This document shows positions 52,444-61,334 of a stretch of 64,000 nt of DNA, in pieces (positions within the stretch are counted from its first letter, which is position 1; each line of letters opens with the position of its first letter). The notes below the pieces were generated by a model. The model was given only the letters and a program-made list of their open reading frames with translations. It was not told the origin of the DNA and made no database searches. The translations under genes were made by a program, and so were the position numbers. The DNA comes from Kriegella sp963975415 (GTDB lineage: Bacteria > Bacteroidota > Bacteroidia > Flavobacteriales > Flavobacteriaceae), in the NCBI RefSeq assembly GCF_963975415.1, contig NZ_CAXBGN010000003.1, positions 372,001 to 436,000 of the forward strand, in the 5' to 3' direction.

Positions 52444-54894
52444 TTAATGTTTTTTGACCCTAATGGTTATTCTTCTGTTGGTAATAATTGTTCTTGGATT
52501 TTCGAGAAGGGTAATGGTCGCATCGTCTGGTTCACCATCGCCATTGTTATCGGAGTTAGTGCTATTGGTGGGGTCGTCAGAGGTATCGCTAATTTCGAAA
52601 CCATTGGGCAATAAGGCATTAACGGTTGCCGAATTCGTAACTTGAAAAGCACTTATGTCGGAGGAGGAAATAGTATGTTGTAAAAGCACTGTTGTAGTAC
52701 CTCCAGGAGCAAGACTGGCTATATTGGCAGGAGTTATGCTGCCCGAATCGGCAATAGGGTCGTTTACCGAGATGTTAGTAAGTGTATTCGGCCCTTCATT
52801 GGTAACAACCAATTCATAGGTCATTACTTCGCCTAAAGCATCATAGGAACCATCAGGCGAAGGGACCACTTTTTTTGTCAAAGTAACTTCGTTGTTAGTG
52901 ATGTTCACTGTTTCTGAAAGATCATCCGCAGTGGTATTGCTGTCGATTTGGTTTTGGGAATTTGTTACGGAATTGGTGTACGAGCTTATCGTTGTATTAT
53001 ATAAAAGCTCATCGGCCTGTACCTCTAGAATAATCGAGACCAACTGTCCTTGGGTCATTGTTCCAATATCCCAAATGGGAGCGCTCCAAGCACCTACACT
53101 TGGACTGGCTGATAAAAGTGTCAGTCCAGCAGGAATATTATCCGTTATTTTGAGGTTGGTCACATCGTTTACGCCCAAACTTTCAACGGTAATCGTAAAC
53201 GTTACTATGTCACCTTCTAAAATCGTATTCTTATCGGCGGTTTTTTTAACAACAATATCCGGTAAACAATAATAGGCGGCAATGGGTTGTGAATCATAGG
53301 TACATCCGCCTTTTGTAACCCGTACGAAGTAATCGCCTGCCTCATTGGGCGTGTAACTTGAAAAAATTGCACCGGGTACAATAGTACCGTTTTGATACCA
53401 TTGATAGGCATCAAAGTTGGCATCTACGACCTGTATAATAGAACCGGGAAGGCAACCACCTCCGTTAACTTGCAAGTCAACTGCGGGAACGGTATCAAAG
53501 CCTGAGAAATAACCGGCAATACCGCGAGCGCCATTGAATCCTAAAAAACCGACCGCAATGGGCCCAGTTGATTGAACAGAGACGTTTCCCGTTAGACCGG
53601 CAACATAAAATGTCTTCCAATCAGGCGAACCCGTTACGGGCGTTGCCGAGGGCAAGGTTACTGAACCGTTACCATCGGTTACACTAATATTGGCATCGGG
53701 GGTGGAAGTAGAGGCAATGATGGTGACACCACCGTTCATAGTGATTCCGGCAGCATTTTGAATATCTGGAATGTTATTTAGGTTATCGGGCAAAAGACAG
53801 TTAACGGGGGCAACGAAATTGAGTCCCACGGTCACTATCGAGCTACCCCCGGCCAATAGTTGATAGGCGTAGGCATCTTTAGAGGTTGTTACAAACATGT
53901 TTCCCCCGGCCGATGAACTTGAATAATTGCTTTCAGGAATCTCAAAGTAGTCACCATTGTTTATTGTGGCAATCGGCGTGGTCGAGCCGTTTACAAAAAT
54001 AGCAGTGTTGTTCTGGGTGCCTATAATAATGGGTTTTTCGGTGTCACTGACCCCGTTGCCCCGAATAAAAACATATTCTTTTCCAATTCTATTTTGGGGT
54101 ACGGGCTGGTCTATGGCAGCATCTCTACTGCCATTGCCCGTTCTTACGCCAATGTTGAGTCCACCATTACTAATGACTATATTTTTAGTAGATTGTATGG
54201 TAGCCCCTAACCACCCGTCTACATTGGCAGTTGTTTGTTTGACGTACGCTTCCATTACAAAAGTTTCATTGGCATCCAAGGTTACTTGGTAGGTGTTCGC
54301 CGTAATACCTCCGGCATTGTTTTGCAGTCTAAATTCGCAATTGGGATCATACCCATATATGTCTACCACGGTATTATCTTCGGTAGCCATAATACCGACC
54401 GTATTGGTCAAACTGTTTTGGGAGGCCCTATTTGGGATACCTCCCCATTTGAATAAGGTTCCCATTGCTTGCCTGCCTTTACTGGTGAGTGATGTTGATT
54501 GTGAATTGGAGCTTCCCCGGTAATTTACATAAAACTTTTCTCCTCCTGTAGATTCAAAACGTAAGCCACTACCGGTAAGTACTATTCCAGTGTTGGCATT
54601 TGTTACCAATGTAATTTCATTATCGCCATTTGCCAAATAGTAGGTTACAGGTGTAGCATTTGATAACGACAGGGTCGCAATGGCCGCAGGGTTTGTACCT
54701 TGGTATACATTTACGTTAAATGTCCCTGTTTCAGGAGTTGACAAATAAACCGCCTGTTCTCTGATAGCTTGGTTATTGCCCCCTTGTTTAAGAGGCGGCA
54801 GATAGTGTAAATCGCTCAATTGAGCGAATACCGAGTGACTGAAAGCAAATAAAAATATGACTAAAAGGTATCTGATTTGGGGGGTTCGCAACAC
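52444..54894 (-). CDS. Large surface protein: IgGFc-binding-like domain plus DUF11 repeats
   Basis: 816 residues from TTG 54894 (GTG at 54897 possible; no ATG upstream). Signal peptide to about residue 24 (VFAQ). Residues ~30-480 match the IgGFc-binding-protein-like beta region (EQAVYLSTPETGTFNVNVY, GTLFKWGGIPNRAS, DNTVVDIYGYDPN, VSVQSTGPIAVGF), then a Cys-rich Ig-like segment (~495-545), and two DUF11 repeats (~548-665 and ~672-790). The end PRTIITNRRITIRVKKH has no recognisable T9SS sorting domain. Extracellular adhesin-like role expected; how it is exported is unclear. Confidence 0.88.
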   Translation of the reverse strand: MLRTPQIRYLLVIFLFAFSHSVFAQLSDLHYLPPLKQGGNNQAIREQAVYLSTPETGTFNVNVYQGTNPAAIATLSLSNATPVTYYLANGDNEITLVTNANTGIVLTGSGLRFESTGGEKFYVNYRGSSNSQSTSLTSKGRQAMGTLFKWGGIPNRASQNSLTNTVGIMATEDNTVVDIYGYDPNCEFRLQNNAGGITANTYQVTLDANETFVMEAYVKQTTANVDGWLGATIQSTKNIVISNGGLNIGVRTGNGSRDAAIDQPVPQNRIGKEYVFIRGNGVSDTEKPIIIGTQNNTAIFVNGSTTPIATINNGDYFEIPESNYSSSSAGGNMFVTTSKDAYAYQLLAGGSSIVTVGLNFVAPVNCLLPDNLNNIPDIQNAAGITMNGGVTIIASTSTPDANISVTDGNGSVTLPSATPVTGSPDWKTFYVAGLTGNVSVQSTGPIAVGFLGFNGARGIAGYFSGFDTVPAVDLQVNGGGCLPGSIIQVVDANFDAYQWYQNGTIVPGAIFSSYTPNEAGDYFVRVTKGGCTYDSQPIAAYYCLPDIVVKKTADKNTILEGDIVTFTITVESLGVNDVTNLKITDNIPAGLTLLSASPSVGAWSAPIWDIGTMTQGQLVSIILEVQADELLYNTTISSYTNSVTNSQNQIDSNTTADDLSETVNITNNEVTLTKKVVPSPDGSYDALGEVMTYELVVTNEGPNTLTNISVNDPIADSGSITPANIASLAPGGTTTVLLQHTISSSDISAFQVTNSATVNALLPNGFEISDTSDDPTNSTNSDNNGDGEPDDATITLLENPRTIITNRRITIRVKKH

Positions 54895-55063
54895 AATCGC
54901 TCAATTATAGATGTCAATTGGGCGCAAATGAAAAGATATATCATCAACAGCAAAAAAAAATGTTGCCAAAGCTCATTTTTCTGTGGTTTTTTTGGGAAAA
55001 ATTAAGTTTAAAATCAGTCTTTTTTTAGATAGAAATGGCTATTTTGCTAGAAACTATCCCAAT

Positions 55064-56146
55064 ATGTCAGAAGAGCGATTAATGTCGAAGAAGAAGCCAA
55101 CGTATCCCGTGAGCTCGAAGTTAGACGCTTACCTGGATAACTATAACCGTAAAATTGAGATCCCCATTTTTTATGAAGATTTATTACGATTTGCCGGGTC
55201 GGTCGTGGTTTATGATGCTGATGAAGAAGATACGTTATGGGTGAGGGTATATTATTCCGATTCTGAAAGGCAAGAGATAGATTTGAGCTTGAAAAAAGTA
55301 TATTCCATTTTGCATTCTGATGGTAGTGATCGTATTTTTCAGTATCTGAACGTGGATGCCGTGGATTATTGCACTTTTGGAAATTCGAAACCGTTTCGCA
55401 TTCGCGTACGAAATGTTCTGAACGACAACTTCACCTATTTTTATGTCAAGAAAACAGATGCCTCCCGTATTTACGGTTTAGAGCTCGAGCACATGTTGTC
55501 ACCCTATAACCTTAATTTTTTGGTATGCAAAGATACCCTTATCGAAGAGCATATTGCGGGAATCCCGGGAGACGTTTTTATAAAAGACATGTTGCCGAAT
55601 TGTACCGAGTCTGAAAAGTCGCAATTGGCCAAAGAATTCGTAAAATTCAATGAACGGTGTATGATTCGTTTGTTGGGAGATATGAGGTCTTACAATTATG
55701 TTATTGTGCCAGTTCACGATTTTGACCATGTCGTGTACCGCATACGGGCCATAGACTTTGATCAGCAATGTTTTGAAGGGAAATTAAAGGTGTATCGTCC
55801 TCAGTTTTTTAAAGAAAATTTCATTATGGTCGAATTGGTACGGAATAAATTGCAGAATGATTCGGTAGACCAATATAAAATCGAAGAGCGGTCGATAGTG
55901 GCAAAACGCATTATTAGTTCGGGAAATCGGATCAAACGCCTGCTCAATTCTGCCAAGGTCGATGATATTTCACTACCCGAAAATATTAAACGATTAAAGG
56001 CCGAGATTTATGAGCTTACCTTGGATATGGATTTTAAAAAATGTAAAACCATGGGGCAAGTGCTTAATTTGGCCCTCGATTTTGTGAAAAGGAATTACCA
56101 AGATGTAAGTATGAAACAGATTTTAGAGAAAAAAATTAGAATCTAA
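55064..56146 (+). CDS. Conserved protein with divergent kinase-like motifs
   Basis: 360 residues from ATG 55064; a second ATG at 55082 is possible, while the upstream GTG extension lacks support. N-terminal ~140 residues are beta-rich (VYDADEEDTLWVRVYYSD). In the second half, EHIAGIPGD (~163-171), LGDMRSYNYVIV (~204-215) and AIDFDQQ (~229-235) line up, in order and spacing, with the alphaC/hinge, catalytic-loop (HGDxxxxN) and DFG-like (IDFD) motifs of aminoglycoside-phosphotransferase-type kinases; the loop His is replaced by Leu. C-terminal 110 residues are helical. Kinase or pseudokinase, inferred only. Confidence 0.82.
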   Translation: MSEERLMSKKKPTYPVSSKLDAYLDNYNRKIEIPIFYEDLLRFAGSVVVYDADEEDTLWVRVYYSDSERQEIDLSLKKVYSILHSDGSDRIFQYLNVDAVDYCTFGNSKPFRIRVRNVLNDNFTYFYVKKTDASRIYGLELEHMLSPYNLNFLVCKDTLIEEHIAGIPGDVFIKDMLPNCTESEKSQLAKEFVKFNERCMIRLLGDMRSYNYVIVPVHDFDHVVYRIRAIDFDQQCFEGKLKVYRPQFFKENFIMVELVRNKLQNDSVDQYKIEERSIVAKRIISSGNRIKRLLNSAKVDDISLPENIKRLKAEIYELTLDMDFKKCKTMGQVLNLALDFVKRNYQDVSMKQILEKKIRI

Positions 56147-56179
56147 AAAGCAATTTGTGATGTGCCCAAGAAGCAAAAA

Positions 56180-56206
56180 GGGTTAGAAGTATATAGCTTC
56201 TAACCC
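56180..56206. terminator. Bidirectional terminator between the kinase-like gene and the NdpA-type gene
   Basis: 9-bp stem GGGTTAGAA / TTCTAACCC with a 9-base loop. On the minus strand a T5 run follows; on the plus strand only ATTTATT, so it favours the minus gene. Confidence 0.75.
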
Positions 56207-56229
56207 ATTTATTACTGTCCATTTGTTGG

Positions 56230-57288
56230 TCAACTTTTCTCTTCCTTATTGAAATAGACGAGATAATAGTACATCTGTCGTTCTTCGTCCCATCCTTTTT
56301 CAACAAATTTTTGGGCAGATTCAGGATTGATAAAATCCATTTTAATTTGAATATGGGTGTCTAAATTGATTACGTTTTTCATTTTTTTCCGAGCGTCGGA
56401 AACCGCTTTATTGGCGATATCAAAATTGGAAACGTCTTCAATACTATATTTGGGCCCTTTGTCTACTTTGTAATTTTTGAATTCAGGTATAAGTTCTGGG
56501 TTTTCCATCACCTCGTTCAAAAAGCTGCTTTCTTCGAAAGCGTCGTTTTTTGCAAAATGATTTACGGCCCGGTTCATAAACAGCACTTCTTGCTGCTTGT
56601 CTTCAGCAGGTAAAACCACGTCTTTTGCAAAGTTCTGGCAGAATTTTAGGTAGCTTTTGGTATAAAAATTTTCATCGGTAAGGGCATCGGCCCCCAAGAA
56701 ATTTTCAATCCAATATTTCGCATCGTAGCGGTTGCTGTCAACTGAGAGCACCTTATAACCCTCTTCTTTGTTTATATTGAATATAAGACAACCCTTGTCT
56801 AATTTGTTGATATTGATGCCTTGTTGAATTACGATGTCAAGATTGCTTCCTTTCTCCTCAAATTGAAAGAAATCATGTTTTAGCTCGCTTTTAAAAACCC
56901 CTATGGCATCAACTTTTTCATTGTCTAAAAGCGCCCCGCTCAAATAGGCAACATATACTTCACCACTTTTGATGTGTGGGTGGTTCGACTGCTCGAACAA
57001 GTGTGTGGCAATCTTCTGCGAATTGGCGTGAATACTAGAAGGGTCGGCAAATGCTTCGGAGACAATTTTATGAATCTCGTTGAATTCGACGTCGACTTCA
57101 TTTGCCAAACGGAAATAGTTTTCTTCTTTCTCCCGAAACGGCTTAAAAAAATACTCTTTAAGTAATCCTGAGGTTTCATCGTTTAAACGAAAGGGTTCGG
57201 CCGATAAAAATATACCTTCACCTTTATTTTTGTTGCCTACGCGATGCAGTGAAAGGCTTTCGATTTGGGTAGCATAAAGATTGATCAT
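56230..57288 (-). CDS. Nucleoid-associated protein (NdpA/YejK family)
   Basis: 352 residues, similar to E. coli YejK (335). Family features include the N-terminal SLHRVGNKNKGEGIFLS, the central YVAYLSGALLDNEKVDAIGVFKSE and the NYFRLANEVDVEFNEI helix region. Such proteins associate with the nucleoid and may bind RNA or DNA in the cytoplasm. ATG 57288. The pRiA4b-like gene at 57375 lies upstream on the same strand. Confidence 0.9.
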   Translation of the reverse strand: MINLYATQIESLSLHRVGNKNKGEGIFLSAEPFRLNDETSGLLKEYFFKPFREKEENYFRLANEVDVEFNEIHKIVSEAFADPSSIHANSQKIATHLFEQSNHPHIKSGEVYVAYLSGALLDNEKVDAIGVFKSELKHDFFQFEEKGSNLDIVIQQGININKLDKGCLIFNINKEEGYKVLSVDSNRYDAKYWIENFLGADALTDENFYTKSYLKFCQNFAKDVVLPAEDKQQEVLFMNRAVNHFAKNDAFEESSFLNEVMENPELIPEFKNYKVDKGPKYSIEDVSNFDIANKAVSDARKKMKNVINLDTHIQIKMDFINPESAQKFVEKGWDEERQMYYYLVYFNKEEKS

Positions 57289-57374
57289 AGTGTATGTTCC
57301 GTTTTAATTACCAAGGATGGGGAAATCTTCTTTCTTTGGATGTAATGTTTTTTTTGAAATGGAGTTGTGGAAGG

Positions 57375-57869
57375 TCAGTTCCAATTCTCGTCGAAATCAA
57401 AATCATCGTAATTTTCAAAGCTGTTATCCAAATCAACTGTTTTTTCGGCCTCGAAATTCTTTTCTGGCGGAAATTCTGGCAATTCGCCAAAACTAAATAG
57501 TACATTTGGGTATGACCTTCCGTCCTCTTTTTCTACGATATCGGCCAATTCGACAAAAAACGTCCACATACTCAAAAAGTCATAGACATATATGAGTTTG
57601 GGAGTATGCCGCGTCAGAACATCCTCCAAGAAACTTTCATTCATCAAACGCACATCCGAACCGCCTTCGTTCATATCAAAAAGAGCGATTTCTTCATCTT
57701 GGTTCCAATCTGCGTCACAGGTGTAAAAAGATGCCATTTCATTACCATCAAATCCGAAGGACTGGGTAATTGCATTGTGAAATTCTTCCAAAGAATATGC
57801 AGCATCAATCTCGATATCTCTAAAGATATCTTCTTCAGCATCTAAAATAACCCTGATTTTATAGATCAT
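57375..57869 (-). CDS. pRiA4b ORF-3-like (TnpR passenger family) protein
   Basis: 164 residues from ATG 57869 (an earlier in-frame codon would add 19 poorly matching residues). Pattern YKIRVILDAEEDIFRDIEIDAAYSLEEFHNAITQSFGFDG, ASFYTCDADWNQDEEI, and LIYVYDFLSMWTFFVELADI are characteristic of the family named after plasmid pRiA4b ORF-3, also called 'IS1096 element passenger TnpR'. Despite the names, no recombinase catalytic residues are present, so it is not evidence of mobility. Chromosomal members in Bacteroidota are of unknown function. The acidic C-terminal tail (residues ~135-164) is likely disordered. Separated from ctaA by 28 bases. Confidence 0.9.
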   Translation of the reverse strand: MIYKIRVILDAEEDIFRDIEIDAAYSLEEFHNAITQSFGFDGNEMASFYTCDADWNQDEEIALFDMNEGGSDVRLMNESFLEDVLTRHTPKLIYVYDFLSMWTFFVELADIVEKEDGRSYPNVLFSFGELPEFPPEKNFEAEKTVDLDNSFENYDDFDFDENWN

Positions 57870-57897
57870 TCCCCTTCCATTTTTAGCGAATGCAAAG

Positions 57898-58929
57898 TTA
57901 CAAAGTTTTATGACTTGTTTTAGCATAAACCACTTCTAAAACTAAATAATACTGAACGCCAAAAAGTAAGGACGCCATTACCAAGTGTAGTGATTGACTT
58001 GAAAAAGGAAAGTCTGCGTAAAACATGACCATGCCGGTAATTATTTCTGCCACAATCAGTAACAATACCCAATTGATTTTTGTGAAACCAAGTTTAAGTG
58101 AATAGATCCGATAACCCAGAAATAAATTGAGCCCTACAACAACTATCGAGACTGAACGATGTAAGTAGAACATCAAATCGGGGTTGTGAAGCCATAAATC
58201 ATTTGTACCAGGGCCCAAAAGATCTATTTGCTCATCGATGAACTGGCGCACTTGGGTACCCAATATTATTTGAACCAAGGTCAAACACAATGCAAAAATC
58301 ACCCATTTACCAAGAGTGGGGTCATATATAAAAGGCGACTTTGTACCCTTTGAAATAAAAATTAGGTGCAACACCATGGCAACAATAATCAAGGCCATTA
58401 CCATGTGTATGGTTATTTTGACAGGTTCTAAAACTGAATAGACTACGGTTGCGCCCAGCCAACCTTGAAACCCCATCGCAAAAACCACCAACCAGGAAAG
58501 TACGGTTATTTTTTTATGGGTTTTCCAAAATTTTGAGGAGTAAAGGGCCAAAACAAAAGTGGCTAGCCCTGCCAAGGCGCCAAAAAGACGATTGATGTAT
58601 TCGATCCAAGTATGGGTCGGGTTAAAAATGGCATAATCATGTTTGGTATATTGTTCCCAATTTGTTGGGTTATACGTAGTCGACGTTTTAAAACTGGCCC
58701 GGGCAACCTGAAGCGTCTCATCGACGATGATGACTTGTCCTTTTTTTATTGAAATATTAGGATGCCACTCTAATTCGGAAATGTCGGTTGGGGGAATATA
58801 ATGGCCGAAACACTTTGGCCAATCGGGGCATCCCATGCCGCTGCCGGTCATGCGTACTACCGCACCGGCTACAATGACCAAATACACGAGTATCAGTGAA
58901 ACTTTTGCTATTTTTCTAAACGTGAACAT
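57898..58929 (-). CDS. ctaA: Heme A synthase (CtaA/COX15)
   Basis: 343 residues from ATG 58929 (an upstream TTG is less likely). Eight transmembrane helices; the opening helix leads into GAVVRMTGSGMGCPDWPKCFGHYIPPTD, the conserved Cys pair and first loop, and HTWIEYINRLFGA holds the His and Glu of the active site, with further heme His in LHRSVSIVVV and HLVMASLLFG. Oxidises heme O to heme A for aa3-type cytochrome oxidase in the inner membrane. Stop is 28 bases before the pRiA4b-like start, so these two, and perhaps NdpA, form one operon. Confidence 0.96.
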   Translation of the reverse strand: MFTFRKIAKVSLILVYLVIVAGAVVRMTGSGMGCPDWPKCFGHYIPPTDISELEWHPNISIKKGQVIIVDETLQVARASFKTSTTYNPTNWEQYTKHDYAIFNPTHTWIEYINRLFGALAGLATFVLALYSSKFWKTHKKITVLSWLVVFAMGFQGWLGATVVYSVLEPVKITIHMVMALIIVAMVLHLIFISKGTKSPFIYDPTLGKWVIFALCLTLVQIILGTQVRQFIDEQIDLLGPGTNDLWLHNPDLMFYLHRSVSIVVVGLNLFLGYRIYSLKLGFTKINWVLLLIVAEIITGMVMFYADFPFSSQSLHLVMASLLFGVQYYLVLEVVYAKTSHKTL

Positions 58930-59175
58930 AGGGCGGTATATCTGCAATACAAAAGTAACCCTACTTGAGGAATATTAAAAAGAAAGGGATGGTTATACTT
59001 CGCTTCTTCTGAATAAAAGTTCGTTTTTCTTGAATGACGCTAAACTTCGATCTTTAGTGGAAGATGTGCAATGCAATGCAGCTCTGGCAATGTACTGGTT
59101 TAAGCGAAAATTCATGTTGGCAAATGATATAAAAGTGGGTGGTTTTTTTATTGGAAATCAGTGAGGTAAGAATTT
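58930..59175. other. Intergenic region upstream of ctaA with a doubtful 44-codon frame
   Basis: On the plus strand a frame from TTG 59030 to TGA 59164 encodes 44 residues (segment AALAMYWFKRKFMLANDIKV), which is protein-like but has only a TTG start and no promoter match. Not called. No hairpin terminator for the CCA gene was found. Confidence 0.45.
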
Positions 59176-60600
59176 TTAGGTAGGTGTCAGCCCCATTCCC
59201 TTTCCAAGTTTGAGCATATAGACCCTCGCAGCATCGGGTTCATTAGGAATTTCGCCATTAAGAATCGCTTCTTTAATAGCATCTTTGATGATGCCAATTT
59301 CTTTAGAAGGGGATAAATTGAAAGTAGCCATAATTTCTTCTCCACTTACCGGAGGCTGAAAGTTGCGTACATGGTCACGTGCTTCGACCTCTTCAATTTT
59401 CTTTCTTACCAATTTAAAATTGTTGGTATACTTTTTTTGTTTTCTTGGATTTTTTGTGGTGATGTCAGCTTCGCAAAGTGTCATAAGATCATCTACATTA
59501 TCGCCTGCATCAAAAACCAAACGGCGAACAGCCGAATCGGTCACAAAGTCTTCTGAAAGCACAATGGGCCGAGAACTCAATAATACCATTTTTTGAACGA
59601 ACTTCATTTTGTCGTTTAGAGGTAGGCGCAACCGTTTGAACAATTTATAGACCATTTTAGAACCTACGAATTCATGCCCATGAAACGTCCAACCGTTTTT
59701 TTTATGGAACTTTTTTGTCGGTGCCTTACCAATATCATGTAGCAAAGCTGCCCAACGCAACCAAAGGTTATCGGTTGTTTTTGAAATATTATCTACAACT
59801 TCTAGTGTATGCCAAAAATTATCTTTGTGTCGTTGGCCTTCAATCTCTTCTATGCCTTCAAGTGCCGTGAGTTCAGGTAAGATAATGGGAAGCAGTTCTG
59901 TTTTGTGAAGCAGGGCAAATCCCTTGGATGGCTTTTTGCTTGCAATAATTTTATGCAATTCCTCGACAATACGTTCCTTGCTAACAATTTTGATACGTTC
60001 TTTATTCTCCGTTATCGCCTGAAGCGATTCTAATTGTATCGTAAAATTCAATTGGGAAGCAAAACGTATGGCCCGCATCATTCGTAACGGGTCATCGGAA
60101 TAGGTGACACCCGGCGCCAAAGGGGTTCGTATCATTTTTTGTTCTAAATCGCCAATGCCATCAAAAGGGTCGAGCAAATCTCCTAAATTTGAAGAATTGA
60201 GGGAAAGGGCTAAAGCGTTTATGGTGAAATCCCTTCGGTTTTGGTCATCTTCTAAAGTACCGTCTTCCACAACCGGCTTTCTGCTATCGCGGTGATAACT
60301 TTCTTTACGGGCACCTACAAATTCAATTTCAAGATCCCCATGCTTTATCATGGCCGTACCAAAATTTTTAAATATAGAAACCTTAGGCTTTCCGGGTAAT
60401 TTTGATGCCACTTTTCGCGCTAGTTCAATACCACTTCCGATGGCCACTATGTCAATGTCTTTTGGATTTCCCCTTTCCAGCAGGAAATCACGAACGAAAC
60501 CACCGATGACATAACACTGTACTTGAAGATTTTCGGAAGCTTCTGTAATTATTGAGAAAACAGGGTCTTCAATTGCTTGTTTGTAATTTTTTTGTGGCAT
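59176..60600 (-). CDS. CCA tRNA nucleotidyltransferase / poly(A) polymerase-type, with HD domain
   Basis: 474 residues. Class II nucleotidyltransferase head: VIGGFVRDFLLERGNPKDIDIV with the GGxVRD and DxD catalytic residues, then the RRDFTINALAL and DPLRMMRAIRFASQL motifs that read the nucleotide template. HD phosphohydrolase domain at about 230-340 (LLHDIGKAPT, HGHEFVG). In Bacteroidota this single gene usually acts as the CCA-adding enzyme on tRNA 3' ends; poly(A) polymerase activity cannot be excluded. ATG 60600. Confidence 0.95.
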   Translation of the reverse strand: MPQKNYKQAIEDPVFSIITEASENLQVQCYVIGGFVRDFLLERGNPKDIDIVAIGSGIELARKVASKLPGKPKVSIFKNFGTAMIKHGDLEIEFVGARKESYHRDSRKPVVEDGTLEDDQNRRDFTINALALSLNSSNLGDLLDPFDGIGDLEQKMIRTPLAPGVTYSDDPLRMMRAIRFASQLNFTIQLESLQAITENKERIKIVSKERIVEELHKIIASKKPSKGFALLHKTELLPIILPELTALEGIEEIEGQRHKDNFWHTLEVVDNISKTTDNLWLRWAALLHDIGKAPTKKFHKKNGWTFHGHEFVGSKMVYKLFKRLRLPLNDKMKFVQKMVLLSSRPIVLSEDFVTDSAVRRLVFDAGDNVDDLMTLCEADITTKNPRKQKKYTNNFKLVRKKIEEVEARDHVRNFQPPVSGEEIMATFNLSPSKEIGIIKDAIKEAILNGEIPNEPDAARVYMLKLGKGMGLTPT

Positions 60601-60683
60601 TATTCAGATTATGTGGCGAGAGCTGTGCCCTTGGCTACCTTTAAGCCCAGATTATAGGGGTATAAGTGCCTGTTTCAATTAAT

Positions 60684-61244
60684 TTATTCGCGGATTACTT
60701 TGACTGTGCCGTCATTTCCTAATTTGATGATCGACGAAGGTTTTCCGTTTTGGTCATTTTGGTGCAAACTTACTACATAGTCTACTCCTTTTAAAATATC
60801 AGCGCCTATTTCGCCGAAGGTCATAGGCGTTGGTAAGCCCGATTTATTGGCAGATGTCGATACGAGAGGCTTTTTAAATTTATTGATGAGGTAGCGGCAG
60901 AATTTATCGGAGGCTACACGAATGGCAAGGCTATTATCTGAAGCGATCAAATTTTTGGCGACACCTTTGGGCTTGTCATAAATAATGGTTGTTGGTTTTG
61001 TGGCAAGGTCCATGATATCGTAAGCCAAATCTGGAACGTGATCCACGTGTTTTTCTAGCATAAAATCGTTGGCAACCAAACAGATGAGCGCTTTACTGTC
61101 TTTTCTTTGTTTTAGGTCATATACTTTTTGTACTGCTTGACTATTGGTGGCATCACAGCCAATGCCCCAAACCGTGTCGGTAGGGTAGAGAATAAGGCCA
61201 CCTTTTTCGAGTATTTCAATACATTTTTGAATTTCTTTAGTCAA
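60684..61244 (-). CDS. L-threonylcarbamoyladenylate synthase (TsaC/Sua5/YrdC domain)
   Basis: 186 residues, the short TsaC form. YrdC core: ILYPTDTVWGIGCDATNSQAVQKVYDLKQRKDSKALICLV (KxR motif for ATP/threonine binding), RVASDKFCRYLINKF and PLVSTSANKSG. Makes threonylcarbamoyl-AMP for the universal t6A37 modification of tRNAs. The start is TTG 61244: the preceding frame holds no ATG, and the first strand begins within a few residues. Adjacent to the CCA gene, forming a tRNA-maturation neighbourhood. Confidence 0.94.
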   Translation of the reverse strand: MTKEIQKCIEILEKGGLILYPTDTVWGIGCDATNSQAVQKVYDLKQRKDSKALICLVANDFMLEKHVDHVPDLAYDIMDLATKPTTIIYDKPKGVAKNLIASDNSLAIRVASDKFCRYLINKFKKPLVSTSANKSGLPTPMTFGEIGADILKGVDYVVSLHQNDQNGKPSSIIKLGNDGTVKVIRE

Positions 61245-61334
61245 TTTTAAGAGTATTTAATTGTTAAAAAAAGTTGTTGGGTATTGTCTGACGGATGGAT
61301 ACTATATTATCAAAAAAGTTCGAGAGAACAAATC

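Noticed and set aside
57375..57869. Sign of a plasmid or transposon because of the pRiA4b/TnpR family name
   Set aside because: No recombinase residues, no IS ends or direct repeats nearby; the family is common on chromosomes.
59030..59164. 44-codon plus-strand frame beginning with TTG
   Set aside because: Weak start, no promoter box, sits in the upstream region of ctaA on the other strand.
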